Origin: Incurvaria masculella
Lineage: Eukaryota; Arthropoda; Insecta; Lepidoptera; Incurvariidae
DNA: 64,000 nucleotides
Direction of reading: 5' to 3'
Assembly: GCA_946894095.1 (NCBI GenBank)
Contig: OX335641.1
Span: forward strand, 638,501 to 702,500
The stretch's first letter is position 1. Each line of letters opens with the position of its first letter. Below are positions 22,722-37,380 of the stretch, piece by piece. The notes below the pieces were generated by a model. The model had not been told where the DNA came from, ran no database searches, and saw only the letters and a list, made by a program, of their open reading frames with translations. The position numbers were made by a program, and so were the translations under genes.

Positions 22722-25700
22722 GATGGATATTATTTGGGTACGATTACATTGAGATTTATGTTATCTGAGCAATTACATTAAGATAGATGTTATTTGAGCA
22801 CTCAGCTACATTGAACTGATTTTCTTTAAGGCACGGCTACATTGAGATAGATTTAGTTGAATACGATTACATTGAGATGGATATTAATTGAGTACGCAGC
22901 TACATTGAACTGGATTGATTTTAAGCACGGCTACATTGAGATGGATTTTATTTCAGTACGATTACATTGAGATGTATGTTATTTGAGCAATTACATTGGG
23001 ATAGATGTAATTTGAGCACTCAGCTACATTGAACTGATTTTCTTTAAGGCACGGCTACATTGAACTGGATTGATTTTAAGCACGGCTACATTGAGATGGA
23101 TTTTATTTGAGTACGATTACATTAAGATGGATATTAATTGAGCACGCAGCTACATTGAACTGGATTGATTTTAAGCACGGCTACATTGAGATGGATTTTA
23201 TTTCAGTACGATTACATTGAGATGGATATTAATTGAGCACGCAGCTACATTGAACTGGATTGATTTTAAGCACGGCTACATTGAGATGGATTTTATTTGA
23301 GTACGATTACATTGAGATGTATGTTATCTGAGCAATTACATTGAGATAGATGTTATTTGAGCACTTAGCTACATTGAACTGGATTGATTTTAAGCACGGC
23401 TACATTGAGATGGATTTTATTTCAGTACGATTACATTGAGATGGATTTTATTGGAGTACGATTACTTTGAGATTGATGTTATTCGAGCACACAGCTACAT
23501 TGAACTGATTTTCTTTAAGGCACGGCTACATGGAGATGGATTTTATTCGAGTACGATTACATTGAGATGGATATTAATTGAGCACGCAGGTACATTGAAC
23601 TGGATTGATTTTAAGCACGGCTACATTGAGATGGATTTTATTTGAGTACGATTACATTAAGATGGATATTAATTGAGCATGCAGCTACATTGAACTGGAT
23701 TGATTTTAAGCACGGCTACATTGAGATGGATTTTATTTCAGTACGATTACATTGAGATGTATGTTATTTGAGCAATTACATTGGGATAGATGTAATTTGA
23801 GCACTCAGCTACATTGAACTGATTTTCTTTAAGGCACGGCTACATTGAACTGGATTGATTTTAAGCACGGCTACATTGAGATGGATTTTATTTGAGTACG
23901 ATTACATTAAGATGGATATTAATTGAGCACGCAGCTACATTGAACTGGATTGATTTTAAGCACGGCTACATTGAGATGGATTTTATTTCAGTACGATTAC
24001 ATTGAGATGTATGATATTTGAGCAATTACATTGGGATAGATGTAATTTGAGCACTCAGCTACATTGAACTGATTTTCTTTAAGGCACGGCTACAGTGAGA
24101 TGGATTTTATTTCAGTACGATTACATTGAGATGGATATTAATTGAGCAGGCAGCTACATTGAACTGGATTAATTTTAAGCACGGCTACATTCAGATGGAT
24201 TTACTTGAGTACGATTACATTGAGATAGATATTAATTGAGTACGCAGCTACATTGAACTGGATTTATTTTAAGCACGGCTTCATTGGGATAGATTTTATT
24301 TCAGTACAATTACATTGAGATGGATTTTATTGGAGTACGATTACATTGAGATGGATATCAATTGAGCACGCAGCTACATTGAACTGGATTAATTTTAAGC
24401 ACGGCTACATTGAGATGGATTTTATTTGAGTACGATTACATTGAGATGTATGTTATCTGAGCAATTACGTTGAGATAGATGTTATTTGAGCACACAGCTA
24501 CATTGAACTGATTTTCTTTAAGGCACGGCTACATTGAGATGGATATTATTTGGGTACGATTACATTGAGATTTATGTTATCTGAGCAATTACATTAAGAT
24601 AGATGTTATTTGAGCACTCAGCTACATTGAACTGATTTTCTTTAAGGCACGGCTACATTGAGATAGATTTAGTTGAATACGATTACATTGAGATGGATAT
24701 TAATTGAGTACGCAGCTACATTGAACTGGATTTATTTTAAGCACGGCTACATTGGGATGGATTTTATTTCAGTACGATTACATTTTGATGGATTTTATTG
24801 GAGTACGAATACATTGAGATGGATGTTATTCGAGCACACAGCTACATTGAACTGATTTTCTTTAAGGCACGGCTACATGGAGATGGATTTTATTTGAGTA
24901 CGATTACATTGAGATGGATATTAATTGAGCACGCAGCTACATTGAACTGGATTAATTTTAAGCACGGCTACATTGAGATGGATTTTATTTGAGTACGATT
25001 ACATTGAGATGGATGTTATTCGAGCACACAGCTACATTGAACTGATTTTCTTTAAGGCACGGCTACATGGAGATGGATTTTATTTGAGTACGATTACATT
25101 GAGATGGGTATTAATTGAGCATGCAGCTACATTGAACTGGATTGATTTTAAGCACGGCTGCATTGAGATGGATTTTATTTCAGTACGATTACATTGAGAT
25201 GTATGTTATTTGAGCAATTACATTGAGGTAGATGTTATTTGAGCACTCAGCTACATTGAACTGATTTTCTTTAAGGCACGGCTACAGTGAGATGGATGTT
25301 ATTTGAGTACAACTACATTGAGATGGATATTATTTTGGTACGATTACATTTAGATGAATGTTAATTGAGCACACAGCTACATTGAACTGGATTTATTTTA
25401 AGCACGGCTACATTGAGATTGATTTTATTTGAGTACGATTACATTGAGATGGCTATTAATTGAGCACGCAGCTACATTGAACTGGATTGATTTTAAGCAC
25501 GGCTGCATTGAGATGGATTTTATTTCAGTACGATAAGATTGAGATGGATGTTATTCGAGCACACAGCTACATTGAACTGATTTTCTTTAAGGCACGGCTA
25601 CATTGAGATAGATTTACTTGAGTACGATTACATTGAGATGTATGTTATTTGAGCAATTACATTGAGATAGATGTTATTTGAGCACTCAGCTAAATTGAAC

Positions 25701-28700
25701 TGATTTTCTTTAAAGCACGGCTACATTGAGATAGGTTGACTTGAGTACGATTACATTGAGATGGCTATTAATTGAGCACGCAGCTACATTGAACTGGATT
25801 TATTTTAAGCACGGCTACATTGAGATGGATTTTATTTGAGTACGATTAGATTGAGATGGATGTTATTCGAGCACACAGCTACATTGAACTGATTTTCTTT
25901 AAGGCACGGCTACATGGAGATGGATTTTATTTGAATACGATTACATTGAGATGGATATTAATTGAGCACGCAGCTACATTGAACTGGATTTATTTTAAGC
26001 ACGGCTACATTGAGATGGATTTTATTTGAGTACGATTACATTGAGATGGATGTTATTCGAGCACACAGCTACATTGAACTGGTTTTCTTTAAGGCACGGC
26101 TACATTGAGATGGATTTTATTTGAGTACGATTACATTGAGATGGATATCAATTGAGCACGCAGCTACATTGAACTGGATTAATTTTAAGCACGGCTACAT
26201 TGAGATGGATTTTATTTGAGTACGATTACATTGAGATGTATGTTATCTGAGCAATTACATTGAGATAGATGTTATTTGAGCACTCAGCTACATTGAACTG
26301 ATTTTCTTTAAAGCACGGCTACATTGAGATAGGTTGACTTGAGTACGATTACATTGAGATGGATATTAATTGAGCACGCAGCTACATCGAACTGGATTTA
26401 TTTTAAGCACTGCTACATTGAGATGGATTTTATTTGAGTACGATAAGATTGAGATGGATGTTATTCGAGCACACAGCTACATTGAACTGATTTTCTTTAA
26501 GGCACGGCTACATTGAGATAGATTTACTTGAGTACGATTACATTGAGATGTATGTTATTTGAGCAATTACATTGAGATAGATGTTATTTGAGCACTCAGC
26601 TAAATTGAACTGATTTTCTTTAAAGCACGGCTACATTGAGATAGGTTGACTTGAGTACGATTACATTGAGATGGCTATTAATTGAGCACGCAGCTACATT
26701 GAACTGGATTTATTTTAAGCACGGCTACATTGAGATGGATTTTATTTGAGTACGATTAGATTGAGATGGATGTTATTCGAGCACACAGCTACATTGAACT
26801 GATTTTCTTTAAGGCACGGCTACATGGAGATGGATTTTATTTGAATACGATTACATTGAGATGGATATTAATTGAGCACGCAGCTACATTGAACTGGATT
26901 GATTTTAAGCACGGCTACATTGAGATGGATTTTATTTCAGTACGATTACATTGAGATGTATGTTATTTGAGCAATTACATTGAGATAGATGTTATTTGAG
27001 CACTCAGCTACATTGAACTGATTTTCTTTAAGGCACGGCTACAGTTAGATGGATGTTATTTGAGCATACAGCTACATTGAACTGATTTTTTTAAGGCACG
27101 GCTACATTGAGATGGATATTATTTGAGTACGATTACATTGAGATGGATATTAATTGAGCACGCAGCTACATTGAACTGGATTAATTTTAAGCACGGCTAC
27201 ATTGAGATGGATTTTATTTGAGTACGATTACATTGAGATATATGTTATTTGAGCAATTACATTGAGATAGATGTTATTTGAGCACTCGGCTTCATTGAAC
27301 TGATTTTATTTAAGGCACGGCTACATTGAGATAGATTTACTTGAGTACGATTACATTGAGATGGATATTAATTGAGCACGCAGCTACATTGAACTGGATT
27401 TATTTTAAGCACGGCTACATTGAGCTGGATTTTATTTGAGTACGATTACATTGAGATGGATGTTATTCGAGCACACAGCTACCATGAACTGATTTTCTTT
27501 AAGGCGCGGCTACATGGAGATGGATTTTATTTGAGTACGATTACATTGAGATGGATATTAATTGAGCACGCAGCTACATTGAACTGGATTGATTTTAAGC
27601 ACGGCTACATTGAGATGGATTTTATTTCAGTACGATTACATTGAGATGTATGTTATTTGAGCAATTACATTGAGATAGATGTTATTTGAGCACTCAGCTA
27701 CATTGAACTGATTTTCTTTAAGGCACGGCTACAGTGAGATGGATGTTATTTGAGCATACAGCTTTCATTGAACTGATTTTTTTTAAGGTACGGCTACATT
27801 TAGATGGATATTAATTGAGCACGCAGCTACATTGAACTGGATTGATTTTAAGCACGGCTACATTGAGATGGATTTTATTTCAGTACGATTACATTGAGAT
27901 GTATGTTATTTGAGCAATTACATTGAGATAGATGTTATTTGAGCACTCAGCTACATTGAACTGATTTTCTTTAAGGCACGGCTACAGTGAGATGGATGTT
28001 ATTTGAGCATACAGCTACATTGAACTGATTTTTTTTAAGGGACGGCTACATTGAGATGGATATTATTTGGGTACGGTTACATTTAGATGGATATTATTTG
28101 ATCACAAAGCTACATTGAACTGGTTTTCTTTTGAGCACGACTACATTGAGATGGATTTTATTTGAGTACGATTACATTGAGATGGATGTTAATTGAGCAC
28201 ACAGCTATATTGAACTGATTTTCTTTAAGGCACGTCTACATTGAGATGGATGAGATGGGTGTTATTTGAGCACAAAGCTACATTGAACTGATTTTCTTTA
28301 AGGCACGGCTACATTGAGATTGATTTTATTTGAGTACGATGACATTGAGATGGATGTTATTTGAGCACGCAGCTACATTGAACTGATTGTCTTTTAAGCT
28401 CGGCTACATTGAGATGGATTTTATTTGAGTACGATTACATTGAGATGGATGTTACTTGAGCAATTACATTGAGATGGATGTTATTTGAGCACACAGCTAC
28501 ATTGAACTGATTTTCTTTAAGGCACGGCTACGTTGAGATGGATATTATTTGGGTACGATTACATTTAGATAGATATTAATTGAGCACACAGCTACATTGA
28601 ACTGGTTTTCTTTTAAGCACGGCTACATTGAGATGGATTTTATTTGAGTACGATTACATTGAGATGGATATTAATTGAGCACGCAGCTACATTGAACTGA

Positions 28701-28914
28701 TTATCTTTAAGGCACGGCTACATTGAGATAGATGTTGTTTGAGCATACAGCTACATTGAACTGATTTTCTTTTAAGCTCGGCTACATTGAGATGGATTTT
28801 ATTTGAGTACGATAACATTGAGATGGATGTTACTTGAGCAATTACATTGAGATGGATGTTATTTGAGCACACAGCTACATTGAACTGATTTTCTTTAAGG
28901 CACGGCTACATTGA
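22722..28914 (+). repeat. 6,193-bp higher-order unit, copy 1
   Basis: Every landmark here recurs exactly 6,193 bp later: seven open frames of 60-74 codons (from 23436 to 28687) have identical translations at +6193, and private variants such as 'cattgaggtagatg' (near 25220) also recur. Upstream of about 22665 the two sequences differ (attacgttgagatag against attacattgagatgg), which fixes the left limit. Confidence 0.9.
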
Positions 28915-31900
28915 GATGGATATTATTTGGGTACGATTACATTGAGATTTATGTTATCTGAGCAATTACATTAAGATAGATGTTATTTGAGCACTCAGCT
29001 ACATTGAACTGATTTTCTTTAAGGCACGGCTACATTGAGATAGATTTAGTTGAATACGATTACATTGAGATGGATATTAATTGAGTACGCAGCTACATTG
29101 AACTGGATTGATTTTAAGCACGGCTACATTGAGATGGATTTTATTTCAGTACGATTACATTGAGATGTATGTTATTTGAGCAATTACATTGGGATAGATG
29201 TAATTTGAGCACTCAGCTACATTGAACTGATTTTCTTTAAGGCACGGCTACATTGAACTGGATTGATTTTAAGCACGGCTACATTGAGATGGATTTTATT
29301 TGAGTACGATTACATTAAGATGGATATTAATTGAGCACGCAGCTACATTGAACTGGATTGATTTTAAGCACGGCTACATTGAGATGGATTTTATTTCAGT
29401 ACGATTACATTGAGATGGATATTAATTGAGCACGCAGCTACATTGAACTGGATTGATTTTAAGCACGGCTACATTGAGATGGATTTTATTTGAGTACGAT
29501 TACATTGAGATGTATGTTATCTGAGCAATTACATTGAGATAGATGTTATTTGAGCACTTAGCTACATTGAACTGGATTGATTTTAAGCACGGCTACATTG
29601 AGATGGATTTTATTTCAGTACGATTACATTGAGATGGATTTTATTGGAGTACGATTACTTTGAGATTGATGTTATTCGAGCACACAGCTACATTGAACTG
29701 ATTTTCTTTAAGGCACGGCTACATGGAGATGGATTTTATTCGAGTACGATTACATTGAGATGGATATTAATTGAGCACGCAGGTACATTGAACTGGATTG
29801 ATTTTAAGCACGGCTACATTGAGATGGATTTTATTTGAGTACGATTACATTAAGATGGATATTAATTGAGCATGCAGCTACATTGAACTGGATTGATTTT
29901 AAGCACGGCTACATTGAGATGGATTTTATTTCAGTACGATTACATTGAGATGTATGTTATTTGAGCAATTACATTGGGATAGATGTAATTTGAGCACTCA
30001 GCTACATTGAACTGATTTTCTTTAAGGCACGGCTACATTGAACTGGATTGATTTTAAGCACGGCTACATTGAGATGGATTTTATTTGAGTACGATTACAT
30101 TAAGATGGATATTAATTGAGCACGCAGCTACATTGAACTGGATTGATTTTAAGCACGGCTACATTGAGATGGATTTTATTTCAGTACGATTACATTGAGA
30201 TGTATGATATTTGAGCAATTACATTGGGATAGATGTAATTTGAGCACTCAGCTACATTGAACTGATTTTCTTTAAGGCACGGCTACAGTGAGATGGATTT
30301 TATTTCAGTACGATTACATTGAGATGGATATTAATTGAGCAGGCAGCTACATTGAACTGGATTAATTTTAAGCACGGCTACATTCAGATGGATTTACTTG
30401 AGTACGATTACATTGAGATAGATATTAATTGAGTACGCAGCTACATTGAACTGGATTTATTTTAAGCACGGCTTCATTGGGATAGATTTTATTTCAGTAC
30501 AATTACATTGAGATGGATTTTATTGGAGTACGATTACATTGAGATGGATATCAATTGAGCACGCAGCTACATTGAACTGGATTAATTTTAAGCACGGCTA
30601 CATTGAGATGGATTTTATTTGAGTACGATTACATTGAGATGTATGTTATCTGAGCAATTACGTTGAGATAGATGTTATTTGAGCACACAGCTACATTGAA
30701 CTGATTTTCTTTAAGGCACGGCTACATTGAGATGGATATTATTTGGGTACGATTACATTGAGATTTATGTTATCTGAGCAATTACATTAAGATAGATGTT
30801 ATTTGAGCACTCAGCTACATTGAACTGATTTTCTTTAAGGCACGGCTACATTGAGATAGATTTAGTTGAATACGATTACATTGAGATGGATATTAATTGA
30901 GTACGCAGCTACATTGAACTGGATTTATTTTAAGCACGGCTACATTGGGATGGATTTTATTTCAGTACGATTACATTTTGATGGATTTTATTGGAGTACG
31001 AATACATTGAGATGGATGTTATTCGAGCACACAGCTACATTGAACTGATTTTCTTTAAGGCACGGCTACATGGAGATGGATTTTATTTGAGTACGATTAC
31101 ATTGAGATGGATATTAATTGAGCACGCAGCTACATTGAACTGGATTAATTTTAAGCACGGCTACATTGAGATGGATTTTATTTGAGTACGATTACATTGA
31201 GATGGATGTTATTCGAGCACACAGCTACATTGAACTGATTTTCTTTAAGGCACGGCTACATGGAGATGGATTTTATTTGAGTACGATTACATTGAGATGG
31301 GTATTAATTGAGCATGCAGCTACATTGAACTGGATTGATTTTAAGCACGGCTGCATTGAGATGGATTTTATTTCAGTACGATTACATTGAGATGTATGTT
31401 ATTTGAGCAATTACATTGAGGTAGATGTTATTTGAGCACTCAGCTACATTGAACTGATTTTCTTTAAGGCACGGCTACAGTGAGATGGATGTTATTTGAG
31501 TACAACTACATTGAGATGGATATTATTTTGGTACGATTACATTTAGATGAATGTTAATTGAGCACACAGCTACATTGAACTGGATTTATTTTAAGCACGG
31601 CTACATTGAGATTGATTTTATTTGAGTACGATTACATTGAGATGGCTATTAATTGAGCACGCAGCTACATTGAACTGGATTGATTTTAAGCACGGCTGCA
31701 TTGAGATGGATTTTATTTCAGTACGATAAGATTGAGATGGATGTTATTCGAGCACACAGCTACATTGAACTGATTTTCTTTAAGGCACGGCTACATTGAG
31801 ATAGATTTACTTGAGTACGATTACATTGAGATGTATGTTATTTGAGCAATTACATTGAGATAGATGTTATTTGAGCACTCAGCTAAATTGAACTGATTTT

Positions 31901-34900
31901 CTTTAAAGCACGGCTACATTGAGATAGGTTGACTTGAGTACGATTACATTGAGATGGCTATTAATTGAGCACGCAGCTACATTGAACTGGATTTATTTTA
32001 AGCACGGCTACATTGAGATGGATTTTATTTGAGTACGATTAGATTGAGATGGATGTTATTCGAGCACACAGCTACATTGAACTGATTTTCTTTAAGGCAC
32101 GGCTACATGGAGATGGATTTTATTTGAATACGATTACATTGAGATGGATATTAATTGAGCACGCAGCTACATTGAACTGGATTTATTTTAAGCACGGCTA
32201 CATTGAGATGGATTTTATTTGAGTACGATTACATTGAGATGGATGTTATTCGAGCACACAGCTACATTGAACTGGTTTTCTTTAAGGCACGGCTACATTG
32301 AGATGGATTTTATTTGAGTACGATTACATTGAGATGGATATCAATTGAGCACGCAGCTACATTGAACTGGATTAATTTTAAGCACGGCTACATTGAGATG
32401 GATTTTATTTGAGTACGATTACATTGAGATGTATGTTATCTGAGCAATTACATTGAGATAGATGTTATTTGAGCACTCAGCTACATTGAACTGATTTTCT
32501 TTAAAGCACGGCTACATTGAGATAGGTTGACTTGAGTACGATTACATTGAGATGGATATTAATTGAGCACGCAGCTACATCGAACTGGATTTATTTTAAG
32601 CACTGCTACATTGAGATGGATTTTATTTGAGTACGATAAGATTGAGATGGATGTTATTCGAGCACACAGCTACATTGAACTGATTTTCTTTAAGGCACGG
32701 CTACATTGAGATAGATTTACTTGAGTACGATTACATTGAGATGTATGTTATTTGAGCAATTACATTGAGATAGATGTTATTTGAGCACTCAGCTAAATTG
32801 AACTGATTTTCTTTAAAGCACGGCTACATTGAGATAGGTTGACTTGAGTACGATTACATTGAGATGGCTATTAATTGAGCACGCAGCTACATTGAACTGG
32901 ATTTATTTTAAGCACGGCTACATTGAGATGGATTTTATTTGAGTACGATTAGATTGAGATGGATGTTATTCGAGCACACAGCTACATTGAACTGATTTTC
33001 TTTAAGGCACGGCTACATGGAGATGGATTTTATTTGAATACGATTACATTGAGATGGATATTAATTGAGCACGCAGCTACATTGAACTGGATTGATTTTA
33101 AGCACGGCTACATTGAGATGGATTTTATTTCAGTACGATTACATTGAGATGTATGTTATTTGAGCAATTACATTGAGATAGATGTTATTTGAGCACTCAG
33201 CTACATTGAACTGATTTTCTTTAAGGCACGGCTACAGTTAGATGGATGTTATTTGAGCATACAGCTACATTGAACTGATTTTTTTAAGGCACGGCTACAT
33301 TGAGATGGATATTATTTGAGTACGATTACATTGAGATGGATATTAATTGAGCACGCAGCTACATTGAACTGGATTAATTTTAAGCACGGCTACATTGAGA
33401 TGGATTTTATTTGAGTACGATTACATTGAGATATATGTTATTTGAGCAATTACATTGAGATAGATGTTATTTGAGCACTCGGCTTCATTGAACTGATTTT
33501 ATTTAAGGCACGGCTACATTGAGATAGATTTACTTGAGTACGATTACATTGAGATGGATATTAATTGAGCACGCAGCTACATTGAACTGGATTTATTTTA
33601 AGCACGGCTACATTGAGCTGGATTTTATTTGAGTACGATTACATTGAGATGGATGTTATTCGAGCACACAGCTACCATGAACTGATTTTCTTTAAGGCGC
33701 GGCTACATGGAGATGGATTTTATTTGAGTACGATTACATTGAGATGGATATTAATTGAGCACGCAGCTACATTGAACTGGATTGATTTTAAGCACGGCTA
33801 CATTGAGATGGATTTTATTTCAGTACGATTACATTGAGATGTATGTTATTTGAGCAATTACATTGAGATAGATGTTATTTGAGCACTCAGCTACATTGAA
33901 CTGATTTTCTTTAAGGCACGGCTACAGTGAGATGGATGTTATTTGAGCATACAGCTTTCATTGAACTGATTTTTTTTAAGGTACGGCTACATTTAGATGG
34001 ATATTAATTGAGCACGCAGCTACATTGAACTGGATTGATTTTAAGCACGGCTACATTGAGATGGATTTTATTTCAGTACGATTACATTGAGATGTATGTT
34101 ATTTGAGCAATTACATTGAGATAGATGTTATTTGAGCACTCAGCTACATTGAACTGATTTTCTTTAAGGCACGGCTACAGTGAGATGGATGTTATTTGAG
34201 CATACAGCTACATTGAACTGATTTTTTTTAAGGGACGGCTACATTGAGATGGATATTATTTGGGTACGGTTACATTTAGATGGATATTATTTGATCACAA
34301 AGCTACATTGAACTGGTTTTCTTTTGAGCACGACTACATTGAGATGGATTTTATTTGAGTACGATTACATTGAGATGGATGTTAATTGAGCACACAGCTA
34401 TATTGAACTGATTTTCTTTAAGGCACGTCTACATTGAGATGGATGAGATGGGTGTTATTTGAGCACAAAGCTACATTGAACTGATTTTCTTTAAGGCACG
34501 GCTACATTGAGATTGATTTTATTTGAGTACGATGACATTGAGATGGATGTTATTTGAGCACGCAGCTACATTGAACTGATTGTCTTTTAAGCTCGGCTAC
34601 ATTGAGATGGATTTTATTTGAGTACGATTACATTGAGATGGATGTTACTTGAGCAATTACATTGAGATGGATGTTATTTGAGCACACAGCTACATTGAAC
34701 TGATTTTCTTTAAGGCACGGCTACGTTGAGATGGATATTATTTGGGTACGATTACATTTAGATAGATATTAATTGAGCACACAGCTACATTGAACTGGTT
34801 TTCTTTTAAGCACGGCTACATTGAGATGGATTTTATTTGAGTACGATTACATTGAGATGGATATTAATTGAGCACGCAGCTACATTGAACTGATTATCTT

Positions 34901-35107
34901 TAAGGCACGGCTACATTGAGATAGATGTTGTTTGAGCATACAGCTACATTGAACTGATTTTCTTTTAAGCTCGGCTACATTGAGATGGATTTTATTTGAG
35001 TACGATAACATTGAGATGGATGTTACTTGAGCAATTACATTGAGATGGATGTTATTTGAGCACACAGCTACATTGAACTGATTTTCTTTAAGGCACGGCT
35101 ACATTGA
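28915..35107 (+). repeat. 6,193-bp higher-order unit, copy 2
   Basis: Directly follows copy 1 with no spacer. No base difference was found in the sections compared. The match ends just after 35108, where 'gggtacaattacattta' replaces 'gggtacgattacattga'. Either a very recent tandem duplication or an assembly duplication. Confidence 0.9.
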
Positions 35108-36270
35108 GATGGATATTATTTGGGTACAATTACATTTAGATAGATGTTAATTGAGCACACATCTACATTGAACTGGTTTTCTTTTAAGCACGGCTACATT
35201 GAGATGGATTTTATTTGAGTACGATTACATTGAGATGGATGTTTTTTGAGCACACAGCTACATTGAACTGATTTTCTTTAAGGCACGGCTACATTGAGAT
35301 AGATGTTATTTGAGCATACAGCTACATTGAACTGATTTTCTTTTAAGCTCGGATACATTGAGATGGATTTTATTTGAGTACGATTATATTGAGATGGATG
35401 TTACTTGAGCAATTACATTGAGATGAATGTTATTTGAGCACACAGGTACATTGAACTGGTTTTCTTTTAAGCACGGCTGCATTGAGATGGATTTTATTTG
35501 AGTACGATTACATTGAGATGGATGTTAATTGAGCACACAGCTACATTGAACTGATTTTCTTTAAGGCACGGCTACATTGAGATGGATGAGATGGGTGTTA
35601 TTTGAGCACAAAGCTACATTGAACTGATTTTATTTAAGGCACGGCTACATTGAGATGGATTTTATTTGAGTACGATTACATTGAGATGGATGTTATTCGA
35701 GCACACAGCTACATTGAACTGATTTTCTTTAAGGCACGGCTACATTGAGATAGATTTTATTTGAGTACGATTACATTGAGATGGATATTAATTGAGCACG
35801 CAGCTACATTGAACTGGATTAATTTTAAGCACGGCTACATTGAGATTGATTTTATTTGAGTACGATTACATTGAGATGGATGTTAATTGAGCACGCAGCT
35901 ACATTGAACTGGATTTATTTTAAGCATGGCTACATTGAGATGGATTTTATTTGAGTACGATTACATTGAGATGGATGTTAATTGAGCACACAGCTACATT
36001 GAACTGGATTTATTTTTAATACGGCTACATTGAGATGGATTTTATTTGAGCACACAGCTTCATTGAAATAGATTTGATTTTAAAACGCCAATATTGAGAT
36101 GGATTTTATTTGAGTACTACTACATCGAGATGCATGTGATATTAGCATTCTTGCATTGAAATTATGTTATTTGAGCACGCCAACATTAACCTGAATATTA
36201 TTTCTGCGCGGCTACATTGAACTATATGTAATTTGAAGACGGCTTAATTGAACTGGATTCTGTTGAGCTA

Positions 36271-36526
36271 GGGCTACGTTTAACCTCTTATTGAAACCAT
36301 GGTTATTTAAGTTCATCTGCTTCTGTTAAAATAGGTGTATCTTAATAGGTACTTAGGAGTTTTTTATATAATGACAAGGATGGCGAATTCCACACCCTCT
36401 GTTATGATATTAGCCTGACACATCGCAATTCCGAAGGAATTATGTGCCCTGCCAGGACCTTCACTTTATGAACATGATCTTTCATGTTTTAAGCGGGTCA
36501 TGTTGAGAGTTGTTGTTTCTTGTGTT
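36271..36526. other. Non-coding flank of the satellite
   Basis: Unique-looking sequence from the last recognisable degenerate monomer to the first target duplicate of the hAT-like MITE. Nothing else seen. Confidence 0.5.
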
Positions 36527-36534
36527 CTTTATTC

Positions 36535-36762
36535 GGGTCGCCTTCATAAAGTCCAAAAGCGTAAAGTCCAAAACCCAGAGCGTCCAAAAGTATGTATTTT
36601 TCATGTGTGTTAAAAAATGCAAGTAATCTAACCTAACCTAACCTAAACTGACCTAACCTGAACTAACCTAACCTAACCCAATTAAAAATATCTGTATTCG
36701 TCAGTATTTTGGACGGTATGGGTTTTGGACCTTGTGCTTTTTGGACTTTATGATGCGTCCCC
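36535..36762. mobile_element. hAT-like MITE with internal CCTAA repeats, copy 1
   Basis: An 8-bp direct repeat CTTTATTC flanks it (36527-36534 and 36763-36770). The inverted ends read GGGTCGCCTTCATAAAGTCC and GGGGACGCATCATAAAGTCC and stay similar for about 55 bp (gtccaaaacccag...cgtccaaaa). The centre holds imperfect CCTAA repeats (36620-36685), the insect telomere-type motif. An 8-bp target duplication is the hallmark of hAT elements. Non-coding. Confidence 0.8.
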
Positions 36763-36770
36763 CTTTATTC

Positions 36771-37380
36771 TGATTTGCCAAACTCAGCACATCTTACCAT
36801 AACATGTTTACCATTACTAGAATCTCTTTATTTTCCTTCATCACAAATAATCTCAGTAAAATATCTTCAGACATACATGTTTCATGTTATATGCTTATTA
36901 TATGAATGTGCTTTTTTTATCATTGAGTTTTACTTTATTCATTTGAACCCTGTATGTGAATATGTGTATGTATTTAAGTTGTCCTATGTCTATGTATGTA
37001 TGGACATCTGCAGACATGCATCCCTTAATTCATGCGTTACGATAATTCCCTTTATTTACTAAATTACAAACTTCAAAGCCCTGATATGTCCTTTCTACTT
37101 TTTTCCGGATCTCTTCAAAGCAGCTGAAGTGCTGGAGAGGAGGTGGTACCGTCCTGACCTGCAGCGCCGGGCCTGGTGAAGCGGTGCAGCAGTCTCATAC
37201 AATGTGACATATAAACGTTTGCTTCATGTCACGTGGGGCACTTCGAATGTACAGCTTCGGAAAAAAAATATCTTTTGATAAATATAAACAGAATCGAATG
37301 AAAGCTAAATTATAATGTTCATACACATTTTGTTTTGTCTGTGAATAAATGTACTGTGTAGACATGCAGACAAAGATAGA
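36771..37380. other. Non-coding stretch
   Basis: A 95-codon open frame at 36775-37062 (plus) shows no recognised domain. A GC-richer 90-bp piece lies at 37110-37195. The right portion (from about 37330) grades into a degraded MITE family 1 copy. Confidence 0.4.

Larger units (their letters stand above)
14880..36270 (+). repeat. 21-kb satellite array, ~32-bp monomer, higher-order structure
   Basis: Several hundred units of 31-35 bp, each with the core TACATTGA. Three main flavours alternate: GCTACATTGAGATGGATTTT plus atttgagtacga; TTACATTGAGATGGATGTTA plus tttgagcacaca; GCTACATTGAACTGATTTTC plus tttaaggcacg. They form a ~95-bp trimer. Variant units (agcaattacattgagatag..., 'ctggattgattttaagcacgg') mark larger higher-order repeats. 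Units are degenerate at both edges (14880-15350 and 36050-36270) and most uniform in the middle, as expected if unequal exchange homogenises the core. The 60-74-codon open frames inside follow the repeat and are not genes. Confidence 0.92.

Noticed and set aside
16936..33837. Many similar open frames of 60-74 codons reading like MRWILLEYDYIEMDVIRAHS
   Set aside because: They follow the satellite period, occur only inside the array, and end wherever unit lengths shift the frame. No sign of translation signals or of selection for a protein.
14880..36270. CRISPR-like array (short repeated units)
   Set aside because: Units are contiguous without unique spacers, and the host is eukaryotic; this is a satellite.
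36620..36690. CCTAA repeats as a true telomere end
   Set aside because: Only a short imperfect run, inside an 8-bp-duplicated MITE and followed by more chromosome sequence.
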